From Claveliimonas ammoniilytica (lineage in GTDB: Bacteria; Bacillota; Clostridia; Lachnospirales; Lachnospiraceae), in assembly GCF_025567415.1 (NCBI RefSeq), contig NZ_JAOQJV010000007.1:1-64000 (forward strand): 64,000 bases of DNA, read 5' to 3'. A model generated the notes under the pieces. The model had not been told where the DNA came from. It ran no database searches and saw only the letters and a list, made by a program, of their open reading frames with translations. Of this stretch, positions 15,653 to 25,833 are shown piece by piece (within the stretch, counting starts at the first letter, position 1; each line of letters begins with the position of its first letter). A program made the translations under genes and the position numbers.

Positions 15653-16864
15653 CTATAATGTCGCATCAATCTCGTGCGGTTTCAGGCCTTCTTTTTCCAA
15701 TGCCGCAAGTATTTCTTTCTTGTGCCCGGTTCCAAATGCTTCCATCGTAATCCGAAGCTCTACTGCCGCATGGCGGTTGGTAGATACGAACTGATTATGC
15801 TCCAGCTTGATTACATTACCTTTTGCTGCTGCAATGATAGATGCTACCCTGGCAAGCTCACCTGGCTTATCCGGAAGCTGTACTGCTACAGAGAAGATAC
15901 GGTCTCTCTGGATCAGTCCAAGCTGTACAATAGAGGACATTGTGATCACATCCATATTACCACCACTGAGGATCGCAACTGCTTTCTTACCCTTCAGATC
16001 TAACTGTTTCAACGCTGCCACACTTAAGAGTCCGGAGTTCTCTACAACCATCTTATGGTTTTCTACCATATCAAGGAAAGCGGTTACCAGTTCATGATCT
16101 TCCACCAACAGAATATCATCTACATTCTCCTGTACATACGGCAGATTCTTATCGCCAACTTTCTTAACAGCAGTACCGTCTGCAATAGTGTCTGCACTGT
16201 CAAGTTCTACAGGTTCTCCGGCTTTTAACGCTGCTGTCATGCTGGCTGCATTTGCAGGCTCCACACCAATCACTTTAATCTTCGGATTCAGCATCTTAGC
16301 AAGCGTAGATACACCTGTGATCAGACCGCCGCCACCGATTGGTGCCAGAATATAATCAACAGTCGGAAGTTCCTGAATAATCTCCATGGTAATGGATCCC
16401 TGTCCGGTAGCCACATCCAGATCATTAAATGGATGTACAAAGGTGTATCCTTCTTCTTCGGCAAGCTTCATAGCATATGCACACGCATCATCGTATACAT
16501 CTCCATGCAAAATGACCTCTGCGCCATAGCTCTTGGTACGGTTAACCTTGATCAGTGGTGTGACTGTCGGCATTACCACGATTGCCTTGCAGCCGAATTT
16601 CTGTGCTGCATATGCCACGCCCTGCGCATGGTTTCCTGCAGATGCCGTGATCAGTCCGCGGTTTCTCTCTTCTTCTGTCAGGGTACTGATCTTATAGTAA
16701 GCACCACGCACCTTGTATGCACCTGTAAACTGCATATTTTCCGGCTTCAAATAAATCTTGCCTCCGGTCTGTTCACTCAGATATTCACTGTATAACAGCT
16801 TGGTAGGATTGGTTACCTTTTTGACCACCTCACTGGCCTCTTCAAACTTCTCTAATGTCAGCAT
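15653..16864 (-). CDS. ilvA: Threonine ammonia-lyase (threonine dehydratase) with ACT domain
   Basis: 403 residues. The PLP lysine is Lys51 in TGAYKVRGA, the substrate loop SAGNHAQG is at 74-81, and the phosphate-binding GGGGL loop is near 175. An ACT regulatory domain occupies about 325-400. It deaminates threonine to 2-oxobutyrate, feeding isoleucine or propionate formation. Length and a single ACT domain fit the shorter (TdcB-like with ACT) class rather than the 500-residue E. coli IlvA. It is 62 nt from ftsY, with a strong GAGGAGG site and a terminator after it. Confidence 0.92.
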   Translation of the reverse strand: MLTLEKFEEASEVVKKVTNPTKLLYSEYLSEQTGGKIYLKPENMQFTGAYKVRGAYYKISTLTEEERNRGLITASAGNHAQGVAYAAQKFGCKAIVVMPTVTPLIKVNRTKSYGAEVILHGDVYDDACAYAMKLAEEEGYTFVHPFNDLDVATGQGSITMEIIQELPTVDYILAPIGGGGLITGVSTLAKMLNPKIKVIGVEPANAASMTAALKAGEPVELDSADTIADGTAVKKVGDKNLPYVQENVDDILLVEDHELVTAFLDMVENHKMVVENSGLLSVAALKQLDLKGKKAVAILSGGNMDVITMSSIVQLGLIQRDRIFSVAVQLPDKPGELARVASIIAAAKGNVIKLEHNQFVSTNRHAAVELRITMEAFGTGHKKEILAALEKEGLKPHEIDATL

Positions 16865-16926
16865 AGTTTCCTCCTCGTTCGTATGTCTGTTCCGCCATCT
16901 GTTCTGTATCTTATTATTTTAAATGT

Positions 16927-17874
16927 CTATTCCTTTTCACCATCTTCCTCTTCCGGGGTAAACAATGCTTTTACAAACTGATCCGGGTCAAATCTCTGCA
17001 GATCTTCCATCTTCTCGCCTACACCGATATATTTGACCGGAATACCAAGCTCAGCCTGTACCGCTACAGCGATACCTCCCTTAGCTGTTCCGTCCATCTT
17101 GGTAAGAATGATACCGGTAATGTCTGCAACTTCTTTAAATTCTTTTGCCTGCTGCAACGCATTCTGACCAGTCGTCGCATCCAGTACAACCAGCGTCTCG
17201 CGGCATGCTTCCGGATATTCACGGTCGATGATACGGTTCATCTTACGCAGCTCTTCCATCAGATTCTTTTTATTGTGCAGTCTTCCGGCAGTATCGCACA
17301 GCAGGATATCCGCATGTCTCGCTTTGGCTGCCGCTACCGCATCATATACAACTGCAGCCGGATCAGAGCCTTCCTGTCCTCCGATCAGTTCTGCATGTGC
17401 GCGGTCTGCCCATTCCTTTAACTGCTCACCTGCAGCAGCACGAAAAGTATCTGCAGCAGCCACGATAACACGCTTACCCTGTGCATGATACTGTCCTGCC
17501 AACTTACCGATCGTAGTCGTCTTACCGACACCGTTAACTCCGACTACCATAATTACCGGATTCATTTCCTCAAATTCATATTCTACCGCGCCTACGCTCA
17601 TCTGATCTCTGATGCTTTCGATCAGCAGTTCACGGCAGTCTGCCGGATTCTTGATATGACGTTCTTTAACCTTTTCTTTCAGATCATCCAGAATATCATA
17701 GGTCGCTGTCACGCCAAGGTCTCCCATGATCATAACCTCTTCCAGCTCTTCATAAAAATCATCGTCAATGGAAGAGAACCCGCCAAATACGCTGTCCATT
17801 CCGGATACGATATTATCTCTGGTCTTATTAAGTCCTTCTACCAGACGTCCAAAAAAACCTTTTTCTTCTGACAT
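16927..17874 (-). CDS. ftsY: Signal recognition particle receptor FtsY
   Basis: 315 residues without the long acidic A domain of E. coli FtsY. The N helical bundle is about 1-100; the G domain shows GVNGVGKTT (P-loop), DTAGR and TKMDGTAKGG. FtsY docks SRP-bound ribosomes at the membrane for cotranslational insertion. It follows smc by 16 nt, the usual Firmicutes arrangement rnc-smc-ftsY. Confidence 0.96.
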   Translation of the reverse strand: MSEEKGFFGRLVEGLNKTRDNIVSGMDSVFGGFSSIDDDFYEELEEVMIMGDLGVTATYDILDDLKEKVKERHIKNPADCRELLIESIRDQMSVGAVEYEFEEMNPVIMVVGVNGVGKTTTIGKLAGQYHAQGKRVIVAAADTFRAAAGEQLKEWADRAHAELIGGQEGSDPAAVVYDAVAAAKARHADILLCDTAGRLHNKKNLMEELRKMNRIIDREYPEACRETLVVLDATTGQNALQQAKEFKEVADITGIILTKMDGTAKGGIAVAVQAELGIPVKYIGVGEKMEDLQRFDPDQFVKALFTPEEEDGEKE

Positions 17875-17890
17875 ACTTTCCTCCTGTCAA

Positions 17891-20800
17891 TTACTTATCT
17901 AATTCATCCTCCAGCAGACTTACGGATACCAGTGTGGACACACCTTTTTCCTGCATGGTAATTCCATACAGACGGTCTGCCGCTGTCATCGTACCTCGTC
18001 TGTGGGTAATTACAATAAACTGTGTATGCTCTGTCAGCTTATGGAGATACCGGGCGTATCTGGTGACATTAGAATCATCCAGCGCAGCCTCAATCTCATC
18101 CAGCAGACAGAACGGTGATGGTTTCAGGTTCTGAATAGCAAATAACAACGAGATTGCCGTCAGTGCCTTTTCCCCACCGGAAAGCTGCATCATATTCTGC
18201 AGTTTCTTGCCCGGTGGCTGCGCAATGATACGGATACCCGCTTCCAGAATATCCTCATCCTCCATCAGTTCCAGCGTGCCCTTGCCGCCGCCAAAAAGTT
18301 CTTTAAATACAAGATCAAACTCCTTGGCAATCCGTGCAAACTGCTCGGTAAACTGTCTGCGCATCGCCTCATCCAATTCATCAATAATCTTCACCAGTGT
18401 TGCTTCTGCTTCCACCAGATCATCATGCTGACCTTTCAAAAAATCATATCGCTCGGACAGATTCTTGAAATCTTCAATAGCATTGACATTCACCGGTCCC
18501 AGTGCTTTGATCTCACTTTTCAGTGTCTGAATCTCTTTCTTCATCATCGCCAGATCTGTCAGATTCTCGTTGCGCAGTTCCAGAGCATGGCTATAAGTCA
18601 GCTCATACTCTTCCCACATATAATTGATCTGCTTGTCAGCAGCCTCTTCATAACTTTCCTTACGGCTTTCCAGACGGAAAATTTCTTTATCCAGATCTGA
18701 CATACGTCCGGACAGATCCTCGCGTTTCTTTAGAAAAGACTTGTGACGTCTGTTCAGTTCTTCGCGTTCATGAACTGATTTCTCAATCTCTGCTTCAATC
18801 TCAGCGAAAAGATCTTTGGAATCTTCAATGGTGAGTCTGATATCCTGAATCTTTTTCTCTTTCTCACGTATCTCCTGTGATGCATGATCCTGATTATTCA
18901 CCAGACGTTCCTGTTCTTCCTTAAATTTGACCAGTTCTTCTTCTATACGTGCAGTATTCTCTCTGATAAAGGCTAACTGCTGTTCCAGACCGGCAGTGGC
19001 AATATGAAGACTCTCTGTCTCCTTCTGTTTGCTGCTCTCCTGTTTGCGAAGTTCTTCTAGTGCTTTCTGCCCCTCAGAAGCCTTGCGGTTAATCTCCTGC
19101 TCCATCTGTTCAGAATCTTTTAACTCCTGTGCAATAGCTCCCTGATTATCTCCGATATCTGCAATCTGCTGATTCAGTTCCGCCGTCTCATCCTTTGCCT
19201 GCTTGGCTGCCTGCAATGCCGCCGAAATCCGTTTGGATGCCTGATCCACATTCATCTTAGCTGTATTCTGGACAACATAAGCTTCCTGCAATTCTTTCTG
19301 TACTTCATCCATAGCCGTATAACAGGCAGTTCTTCTGGCGCGGAGTGCTTCCGTCTCCAGTTCCAGCAGCTCCATGCCTTCTTTCCAGTGTGCTACACGT
19401 TTCTCAAGATCTTCAATCTCACGCCTGCGGCTTAGCAGATTACTGGAATTACGAAATGCTCCACCAGTCATAGATCCGCCCGGATTCAACAGATCTCCTT
19501 CCAGTGTGACCAGACGCAGGGACTGCTTATACTTTCTTGCAATCGCAATCCCACGGTCAATATTATCTACAACCACTGTTCTTCCAAGAAGGCTTGCTGC
19601 AAGCTCCCGGTACTTTGGATCTACCTTTACCAACGTATCTGCAAGTCCGATGACACCAGTTTCTTTTAATACCTCCGGACGGTTCAGACCGCTTCTTGCT
19701 GACACGCTGGTCAATGGCAGAAATGTCGCACGTCCATATTTATTCTTTTTCAGAAATCCGATCATTCGTTTAGCGGTGTCTTCATTATCTGTAACAATAT
19801 TCTGGATACTACCGCCAAGGGCTGTCTCGATCGCCGCTTCGTAAGCCTTTTCTACCTTTACGATATCCGCTACGACACCAAGAAGACCCGGTTCTCTGTT
19901 GCGGCACTCCATAACCTTACGGATACTATTACCATATCCGTCATAGCGTTCTGTGATATTGCGCAGAGATTCCAGTCTGGATCTGTCCCTGTGATATGAA
20001 GTCTGTCTATTACGCAGTTCTTCGGATTTGCCCTGCATTTCCTTCTGGATCTCTGCGATCTCATCTTCATTCGCCTGATTGGATTCTGTCAGTTCAATGA
20101 TCTTATCCGAAATCTCTTTCAGCTCCTGCTCATAAGACTGCAGATTCTCCTGTACAGAGCCTGCCTCGCTCTGAGAAGTCAGCAGTCTGCTCTGGATCTC
20201 TGCCTTACGCACCTGAATCTGCTCCAGCATCGTATCATAGCGCTGCCCCTTCGCCTGTGTAGAAGCACGGTTGTTGAGCAGCTCGATCATATCATTTTTC
20301 CAGGTTTCAATATCATCACCAAGCTTACCAATCTGGCTCTGTAATGCGGCAAGCTTTACTTTCGATTCCGTTTCCTTTTTCTGCTGCTCAGATAACTGTT
20401 CCTGCAGTCCTCTTTCCTCTTCCTGCAGATCCTGTTTCTGAGCCTGTCTGCTCTCTATCTCCTCGCGGATTGCATTAGAACGCTGAGCGAAATGTTCATC
20501 GCTCATCTGTGCACTGTTGATCTGCTCCTTTAACAAAGCGATCTGATTCTCCAGATTCTGTTTCAAAAGGCTTGTCTCATTCTTCTTGGACTTATAACTT
20601 TCAATGGACTCATCAATCTGTTCCATCTCTTCCTCAACAGCCTCGTATTCGGTCTTCATATTGTCATAGTCCGCAGTATCCTTCTCAAGTTCACCCTTAG
20701 CAGTCTGAATCTTATTCTCCATATCACGAATCTGCTCTTTCAGGCGTTCGCTTTCCAGAAGGAACATATTGATATCAAAGGTCTTCAAAGACTCCTTCTT

Positions 20801-21451
20801 TTTCAGATATTCTCTCGCTGTCTCTGACTGTTTTTTCAGAGGTTCCCACTGCTTCTCAAGCTCACTCAGAATATCATTGACCCGGACCAGATTCTGCCTC
20901 TCATCTTCCAGCTTCTTCAATGACATATTCTTACGGCGTTTGAACTTCACAATACCCGCTGCTTCATCAAAGAGTTCTCTTCGTTCTTCCGGCTTACCGC
21001 TTAAGATACGGTCGATCTGTCCCTGGCCGATGATCGAATATCCCTCTTTACCGATACCGGTATCATAAAAAAGCTCATTCACATCCTTCAAACGGCAGGA
21101 ATGACCATTGATCAGATATTCGCTCTCACCGGAACGATACAACTTTCTCGCTACAGTCACTTCCTCGTAATCGACCGCGAGCTGATGATCAGAATTATCC
21201 AACGTAATTGCCACATAAGCGTAACTTAACGGCTTGCGGTTCTCTGTTCCGGAAAAGATAACGTCCTGCATGCTACCGCCTCGAAGCTGCTTAACTCTCT
21301 GTTCGCCAAGAACCCATCGCACGGCATCGGCAACATTACTCTTACCACTTCCATTCGGACCTACGATGCCTGTAATACCGTTATGAAAATCAAATACGAT
21401 TTTATTTGCAAACGATTTGAAGCCCTGTACTTCAATGCTTTTTAAATACAT
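17891..21451 (-). CDS. smc: Chromosome segregation ATPase SMC
   Basis: 1186 residues, the normal SMC length. Walker A GPNGSGKSN is near 32-40, long coiled coils follow (about 170-500 and 660-1000), the hinge is about 510-660 (conserved GGSMTGGAF region after it), and the C-terminal head has the LSGGEKALTA signature and Walker B FCLLDEIEAALDD. With ScpA/ScpB it compacts and segregates chromosomes. The ATG at 21451 is used: AGGTG lies just upstream and MYLKSIEVQGFKSFA is the family N-terminus; a frame to 21478 adds nine unlikely residues. It is seven nt from rnc. Confidence 0.97.
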   Translation of the reverse strand: MYLKSIEVQGFKSFANKIVFDFHNGITGIVGPNGSGKSNVADAVRWVLGEQRVKQLRGGSMQDVIFSGTENRKPLSYAYVAITLDNSDHQLAVDYEEVTVARKLYRSGESEYLINGHSCRLKDVNELFYDTGIGKEGYSIIGQGQIDRILSGKPEERRELFDEAAGIVKFKRRKNMSLKKLEDERQNLVRVNDILSELEKQWEPLKKQSETAREYLKKKESLKTFDINMFLLESERLKEQIRDMENKIQTAKGELEKDTADYDNMKTEYEAVEEEMEQIDESIESYKSKKNETSLLKQNLENQIALLKEQINSAQMSDEHFAQRSNAIREEIESRQAQKQDLQEEERGLQEQLSEQQKKETESKVKLAALQSQIGKLGDDIETWKNDMIELLNNRASTQAKGQRYDTMLEQIQVRKAEIQSRLLTSQSEAGSVQENLQSYEQELKEISDKIIELTESNQANEDEIAEIQKEMQGKSEELRNRQTSYHRDRSRLESLRNITERYDGYGNSIRKVMECRNREPGLLGVVADIVKVEKAYEAAIETALGGSIQNIVTDNEDTAKRMIGFLKKNKYGRATFLPLTSVSARSGLNRPEVLKETGVIGLADTLVKVDPKYRELAASLLGRTVVVDNIDRGIAIARKYKQSLRLVTLEGDLLNPGGSMTGGAFRNSSNLLSRRREIEDLEKRVAHWKEGMELLELETEALRARRTACYTAMDEVQKELQEAYVVQNTAKMNVDQASKRISAALQAAKQAKDETAELNQQIADIGDNQGAIAQELKDSEQMEQEINRKASEGQKALEELRKQESSKQKETESLHIATAGLEQQLAFIRENTARIEEELVKFKEEQERLVNNQDHASQEIREKEKKIQDIRLTIEDSKDLFAEIEAEIEKSVHEREELNRRHKSFLKKREDLSGRMSDLDKEIFRLESRKESYEEAADKQINYMWEEYELTYSHALELRNENLTDLAMMKKEIQTLKSEIKALGPVNVNAIEDFKNLSERYDFLKGQHDDLVEAEATLVKIIDELDEAMRRQFTEQFARIAKEFDLVFKELFGGGKGTLELMEDEDILEAGIRIIAQPPGKKLQNMMQLSGGEKALTAISLLFAIQNLKPSPFCLLDEIEAALDDSNVTRYARYLHKLTEHTQFIVITHRRGTMTAADRLYGITMQEKGVSTLVSVSLLEDELDK

Positions 21452-21458
21452 ACAACAC

Positions 21459-22154
21459 CTACTCTTTATCCATTTCACGCAGCATCAGAATTGTCTTGTA
21501 TGCCGCATCCTGCTCTGCCGCTTTCTTTGTACGGCCGCAACCGATTCCGTATTCTTTCTTGCCGATAAATACAGACACTTTGAAGGACTTATTGTGATCC
21601 GGTCCTTCCTCACCTAACAAATGATACGTCATACTTTCCGAATACTTTGCCTGTACAATCTCCTGCAGGATAGTCTTGCTATCATAAAAGAGCTTTTTAT
21701 TCTCCATGTCGTTAAGCACAAATTTGTGGATGAACTCTTTTGCATTAGCAAAACCACCATCGAGGTACACTGCCCCGATCAATGCTTCCAATGCATCGGA
21801 TGTTACAGAATCTCTCTTTCTTCCTCCGGTTGCATCCTCGCCCTTGCCAAGTAACAGATACTCTCCCAGATCGATCTGTTTCGCACAATACGCCAGGCTC
21901 TTTTCGCACACCATAGCTGCACGGAGCTTCGTTAATTGTCCCTCCGGCATCTCTGTATGCTCGTGAAATAAGAAATCGCTGGATACGATCTCTAATACAG
22001 CATCTCCTAAAAATTCCAGACGTTCATTACATTCATATTTTGGCAGATGTTTTTCATTTACATAGGAACTGTGTGTCATGGCATTCTTTAACAAATGAAA
22101 CTCATCAAAATGATACCCAATACGTTCCTCCAATAATCCAAGTTTTTTTCTCAT
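21459..22154 (-). CDS. rnc: Ribonuclease III
   Basis: 231 residues. The catalytic signature ERLEFLGDAVLE is near residues 40-51, with the second acidic site DALEALIGAVYLD near 113-125, and a C-terminal double-stranded RNA-binding domain occupies about 160-228. It processes rRNA precursors and structured mRNAs. The ATG at 22154 has GGAGTGA seven bases upstream; the longer frame to 22184 would begin inside the acpP terminator stem and is rejected. Confidence 0.95.
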   Translation of the reverse strand: MRKKLGLLEERIGYHFDEFHLLKNAMTHSSYVNEKHLPKYECNERLEFLGDAVLEIVSSDFLFHEHTEMPEGQLTKLRAAMVCEKSLAYCAKQIDLGEYLLLGKGEDATGGRKRDSVTSDALEALIGAVYLDGGFANAKEFIHKFVLNDMENKKLFYDSKTILQEIVQAKYSESMTYHLLGEEGPDHNKSFKVSVFIGKKEYGIGCGRTKKAAEQDAAYKTILMLREMDKE

Positions 22155-22170
22155 AATCTCACTCCAAACA

Positions 22171-22196
22171 GAAAAAGCCCGCAAATGGGCTTTTTC
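22171..22196 (-). terminator. Terminator between acpP and rnc
   Basis: GAAAAAGCCC (22171-22180) pairs with GGGCTTTTTC (22187-22196), loop GCAAAT; the minus-strand product ends in a T-rich arm. Because rnc starts only 17 nt further on, it probably attenuates rather than isolates: abundant acpP mRNA above, lower rnc-smc-ftsY below. Confidence 0.75.
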
Positions 22197-22205
22197 CGAC
22201 TTTCC

Positions 22206-22436
22206 CTAATTTGTAGCATTCTTAATCTGTTCTACAGCATCGCCTACTGTAACAATCTTCTCTGCTTCATCATTATCGATCTCAATATCAAAAGCGTCTT
22301 CAATGCCCATGATAATCTGAAATACATCCAGCGAGTCCGCACCCAGATCGTTTTCAAAAGAAGAATCTTCTTTAATCTCCTTCTCATCAATGTTCATTAC
22401 ATCCGCAATAATTTCACGTAATTTTTCAAATTCCAT
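22206..22436 (-). CDS. acpP: Acyl carrier protein
   Basis: 76 residues, strongly acidic. The 4-phosphopantetheine attachment serine is in GADSLDVF near residue 35 (consensus DSL). It carries growing acyl chains in type II fatty-acid synthesis. It follows plsX by 29 nt; a terminator lies directly after its stop codon, as expected for a highly expressed small gene. Confidence 0.96.
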   Translation of the reverse strand: MEFEKLREIIADVMNIDEKEIKEDSSFENDLGADSLDVFQIIMGIEDAFDIEIDNDEAEKIVTVGDAVEQIKNATN

Positions 22437-22465
22437 AGTTCTTTTACTCCTTTCTTGTAATTAAT

Positions 22466-23488
22466 CTATTCATCGGAACGGCTTTCCGTTTGAATACATT
22501 CCATAATCTTGTCATTGATTTTTTGTTCCTTAAATGTAATACACTGAATAATGGAATTACATACTTCCTTCGCCTTTGCACTTCCATGTGTCTTAACCAC
22601 CAGACCACGAAGTCCCAGAAGCGGTGCTCCGCCGTATTCTGTCGCATCAAATGCCTTCAGCGTCTCCTTCAGTGCCGGCTTCACGAGCAGGGCACCGAGT
22701 TTACTTCTTGTCGATGTCATCATACCGTCCTTGATCTTACTTACAAGCACTGCCCCAAGTCCTTCGTAAAGCTTCAGGATAATATTACCGGCAAATGCTT
22801 CTGATACGATTACATCTGCATCCCCGTAAGGGATATTTCTTGCTTCGATACTTCCGGTAAAATTAATATCGGTCTGTTCCTTGAGAAGCGGGAATGTCTC
22901 TTTAACTAACGCATTGCCCTTTTCTTCTTCTGCACCGATATTCACAATCGCTACCTTAGGGTTCTCTACACCTACCACATGTTCCATATAAATCGAACCC
23001 ATCTTGGCAAACTGCACCAGATGAGACGGTCTTGCATCTACATTGGCTCCGCAGTCAATCAGCAGGGATACACCCTTCGCGGTTGGGATCAACGGTGCAA
23101 GCGGCGGACGTTCAATACCTTTGATACGTCCTACCAGCGTCTGCCCTCCGACCAGTATCGCCCCGGAGCTTCCTGCTGATACAAATGCATCTGCTTCGCC
23201 CTTCTTTACCAGCTTCATTCCGACTACGATGGATGAATCTTTCTTCTTGCGGATTGCATTCACCGGGGGTTCTGCCGTCTCGATAACTTCGGTTGCACCA
23301 ACCACCTGAATTCGTTCTTTATCATAAGAATACTTACCAAGCTCTTCCCGGACAATCTCTTCTATACCAACTAAGAGCACGGTAACATTCTGTTCTTTAT
23401 TTACTGCATCCACAGCACCTTTTACCATTTCTACAGGAGCATTGTCTCCTCCCATGGCATCCAGGGCTACTCTCGTCATTTCTGCCAC
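22466..23488 (-). CDS. plsX: Phosphate acyltransferase PlsX
   Basis: 340 residues with the conserved ALDAMGGDNAP start and DCGANVDARP, SEAFAGNI and YGGAPLLG segments. PlsX makes acyl-phosphate from acyl-ACP, the first step of phosphatidic acid synthesis with PlsY. The start is a GTG at 23488: GGGAGG lies eight bases upstream, whereas the next ATG would be 17 bases away. It heads plsX-acpP-rnc-smc-ftsY with its own promoter. Confidence 0.95.
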   Translation of the reverse strand: MAEMTRVALDAMGGDNAPVEMVKGAVDAVNKEQNVTVLLVGIEEIVREELGKYSYDKERIQVVGATEVIETAEPPVNAIRKKKDSSIVVGMKLVKKGEADAFVSAGSSGAILVGGQTLVGRIKGIERPPLAPLIPTAKGVSLLIDCGANVDARPSHLVQFAKMGSIYMEHVVGVENPKVAIVNIGAEEEKGNALVKETFPLLKEQTDINFTGSIEARNIPYGDADVIVSEAFAGNIILKLYEGLGAVLVSKIKDGMMTSTRSKLGALLVKPALKETLKAFDATEYGGAPLLGLRGLVVKTHGSAKAKEVCNSIIQCITFKEQKINDKIMECIQTESRSDE

Positions 23489-23515
23489 TTTTCTTACCTC
23501 CCTGTGCTAGGATTA

Positions 23516-23544
23516 ATTCTACTAAACATCAGGTAAAAAATCAA
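23516..23544 (-). promoter_or_regulatory. Promoter of plsX
   Basis: TTGATT (23539-23544), 17 bp, TAGAAT (23516-23521). The -35 lies at the end of the molybdenum subunit gene. The region contains TTTTTACCTGATG, which partly resembles FapR-type operators as I remember them; low weight is given to that. Confidence 0.6.
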
Positions 23545-25832
23545 TCATTTTTACCAAGTGCAATCTGTTCCGGAGTGATTGGCAGTTCTCTGTGCCATAC
23601 TCCCGTTGCACGATAAATGGCATGCGCAATAGCAGGTGCCGGTGTGTTGATTACAATCTCACCGATGGACTTGGCGCCGAACGGTCCGGTCGGTTCATAG
23701 CTGTGTTCAAATTCTACCTGCAGTTTTCCCATATCCAGTCTGGTCGGGAGCTTATACTGGGCGAAATTACACTCCATTGGTCTGCCGATCCGGTTATAGG
23801 TCACATTTTCCATTAAGGTATGACCGATTCCCTGTACCAGCCCGCCTTCGGTCTGGATTCTCGCAAGCGCAGGATTGATTGGGATACCACAGTCCACAAC
23901 CGCCTTGTAATCCAGAATATCCACTTTGCCGGTCAGTTTGTCCAGCTCGATCTCAACCATGCCGACCATGTACGGCGGTGGTGATACCGGTGATGTATGC
24001 ATGGCTGTAACTTCTGCACTTTCATCATTAAAGAGCTGCGATTTGGTTGCAATTTCTTCAACGCTGACTGACTGATCTGTTCCAAGCCGTTTGACCATAT
24101 TTCCTTCAAACTGTACTTCTTCTTTCGAACAATTCATCAATCCAGCAGCGATCAGCTCCATCTTATCGATTAATTTCTCACAGGCTTTTACAACAGCACC
24201 GCCTGTAATATATGTTGTCGAAGAGGCATAAGAACCGGAATCATATGGGGATGCATCCGTATCTGCTCCAAATACTGCAATCTCATCTACAGAACAGTCC
24301 AGACACTCTGCCGCCATCTGCGCCAGTATCGTATCACAGCCTGTTCCCATATCCGCCGCACCGATCATCAGATTATAAGTTCCGTCATCACTGAGTCGGA
24401 TTGTAGCTGAGCCCACATCCAGGTTCGAGATACAGGAACCCTGCATTGCCATTGCCACACCCGCTGTGCGGACTTTCCCATTCCCCATATTCCTAACCGG
24501 ATACTTGTCTTCCCAGTTAAAAATCTGCCTGCAGCGATCCATACAGCGATCCAATGCACAGGCATTCGCCGTCTCTCCAAAATATGCCGGCATAAACATG
24601 CCTTCTTTTACCATGTTCTGGTCACGAAGTACGGTCGGATCCATATGCAGTTTTTCTGCCAGTTCATTCACCGCAGATTCCAGCGCAAAGATTCCCTGCG
24701 TTGCCCCATAACCCCGGTATGCACCCGCCGCCTGAAGATTCGTATATACAACATCATAATCGAAACGGTACGCTTCCAGTGAACCGGTATACATCGGGAT
24801 TGATTTATGTCCGGACAATCCAACTGTCGTCGGTCCATGTTCTCCATAGGCACCAGAATTAGACAATGTATAAATATCAATCGCACGAATCTTACCATTC
24901 TTATCTGCGCCCAGACGAAGTTTGATCTCCATCTCGTGTCGCGGTGATCCTGCGATCTGTGATTCTTCTCTTGTATAGATAATCTCGGACGGACGCCCTG
25001 TCTTCCAGGTAACAAATGCAGGGTAGACATCACATACCGACGTCTGCTTCGCTCCAAAGCCACCACCAATACGAGGTTTCTCAACCCGGACTTTACTCTT
25101 GGAAATGCCCAGCGCCCGTGCGATAATTCGTCTGGTGTGGAACACGATCTGCGTAGATGAGATCATATGAAGTCTTCCATAGCGGTCGATTTCTGCATAA
25201 CTTCGGAATGTCTCCATCATTGCCTGATTGAAGGCTTTCGTGTGATATACATGATCAACGACCACATCACAGTCTGCCATCACGGCATCCACATCACCTT
25301 TAGAATCTCTTTCTGTGGCAACCAGATTCCGCTTATGGTCTCCGCCCCATGGACCATACTGCACCCATTCTTCCTCCGGATGCACCAGAATCTCGCCGTC
25401 TTTTGCTGTATGATAATCAAGTACCGCTTCCAGTATCTGATATTTCACCTTAATTAATTTCATTGCTTTCAATGCAGCTTTCTCCGTCTCCGCTGCAATG
25501 ATCGCTACCGCGTCTCCGCTGAATCTGACATGACGGTCAAGAATCAGTCTGTCATACGGTGATGCCTCTGGATAGGTCTGTCCCGCATTCGTAAACCTCT
25601 GATTCGGCACATCCTCCCAGGTATAAATATCTACAACCCCAGGCACTTTTTTTGCAATAGCAGTATTAATCTCTTCCACAATTGCATTGGGATGCGGACT
25701 TCTTAAGATCTTGACAACCAGCGGATGATTATTCACCAGATCATCTGTGTAGACTGGCTTACCAAGCAAAAGCTGCATGGAGTCCTTTTTACGGACAGAC
25801 TTGTTAATCGACTTATATTCTCTGTGTTCCAT
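23541..25832 (-). CDS. Xanthine dehydrogenase-type molybdopterin-binding subunit
   Basis: 763 residues of the xanthine oxidase/aldehyde oxidoreductase large subunit. The Moco contacts GGGFGAKQ (near 255) and AYRGYGATQ (near 355), and the C-terminal GAKSIGE with the catalytic Glu (near 725), are present. It hydroxylates purines or related heterocycles. FeS and FAD subunits are separate and directly upstream, making a three-subunit enzyme. Linked yqeB, yqeC and mocA genes mark it as a selenium-dependent molybdenum hydroxylase. Xanthine or another purine is the likely substrate given the permease, but not proven. Confidence 0.88.
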   Translation of the reverse strand: MEHREYKSINKSVRKKDSMQLLLGKPVYTDDLVNNHPLVVKILRSPHPNAIVEEINTAIAKKVPGVVDIYTWEDVPNQRFTNAGQTYPEASPYDRLILDRHVRFSGDAVAIIAAETEKAALKAMKLIKVKYQILEAVLDYHTAKDGEILVHPEEEWVQYGPWGGDHKRNLVATERDSKGDVDAVMADCDVVVDHVYHTKAFNQAMMETFRSYAEIDRYGRLHMISSTQIVFHTRRIIARALGISKSKVRVEKPRIGGGFGAKQTSVCDVYPAFVTWKTGRPSEIIYTREESQIAGSPRHEMEIKLRLGADKNGKIRAIDIYTLSNSGAYGEHGPTTVGLSGHKSIPMYTGSLEAYRFDYDVVYTNLQAAGAYRGYGATQGIFALESAVNELAEKLHMDPTVLRDQNMVKEGMFMPAYFGETANACALDRCMDRCRQIFNWEDKYPVRNMGNGKVRTAGVAMAMQGSCISNLDVGSATIRLSDDGTYNLMIGAADMGTGCDTILAQMAAECLDCSVDEIAVFGADTDASPYDSGSYASSTTYITGGAVVKACEKLIDKMELIAAGLMNCSKEEVQFEGNMVKRLGTDQSVSVEEIATKSQLFNDESAEVTAMHTSPVSPPPYMVGMVEIELDKLTGKVDILDYKAVVDCGIPINPALARIQTEGGLVQGIGHTLMENVTYNRIGRPMECNFAQYKLPTRLDMGKLQVEFEHSYEPTGPFGAKSIGEIVINTPAPAIAHAIYRATGVWHRELPITPEQIALGKND

Positions 25833-25833
25833 C

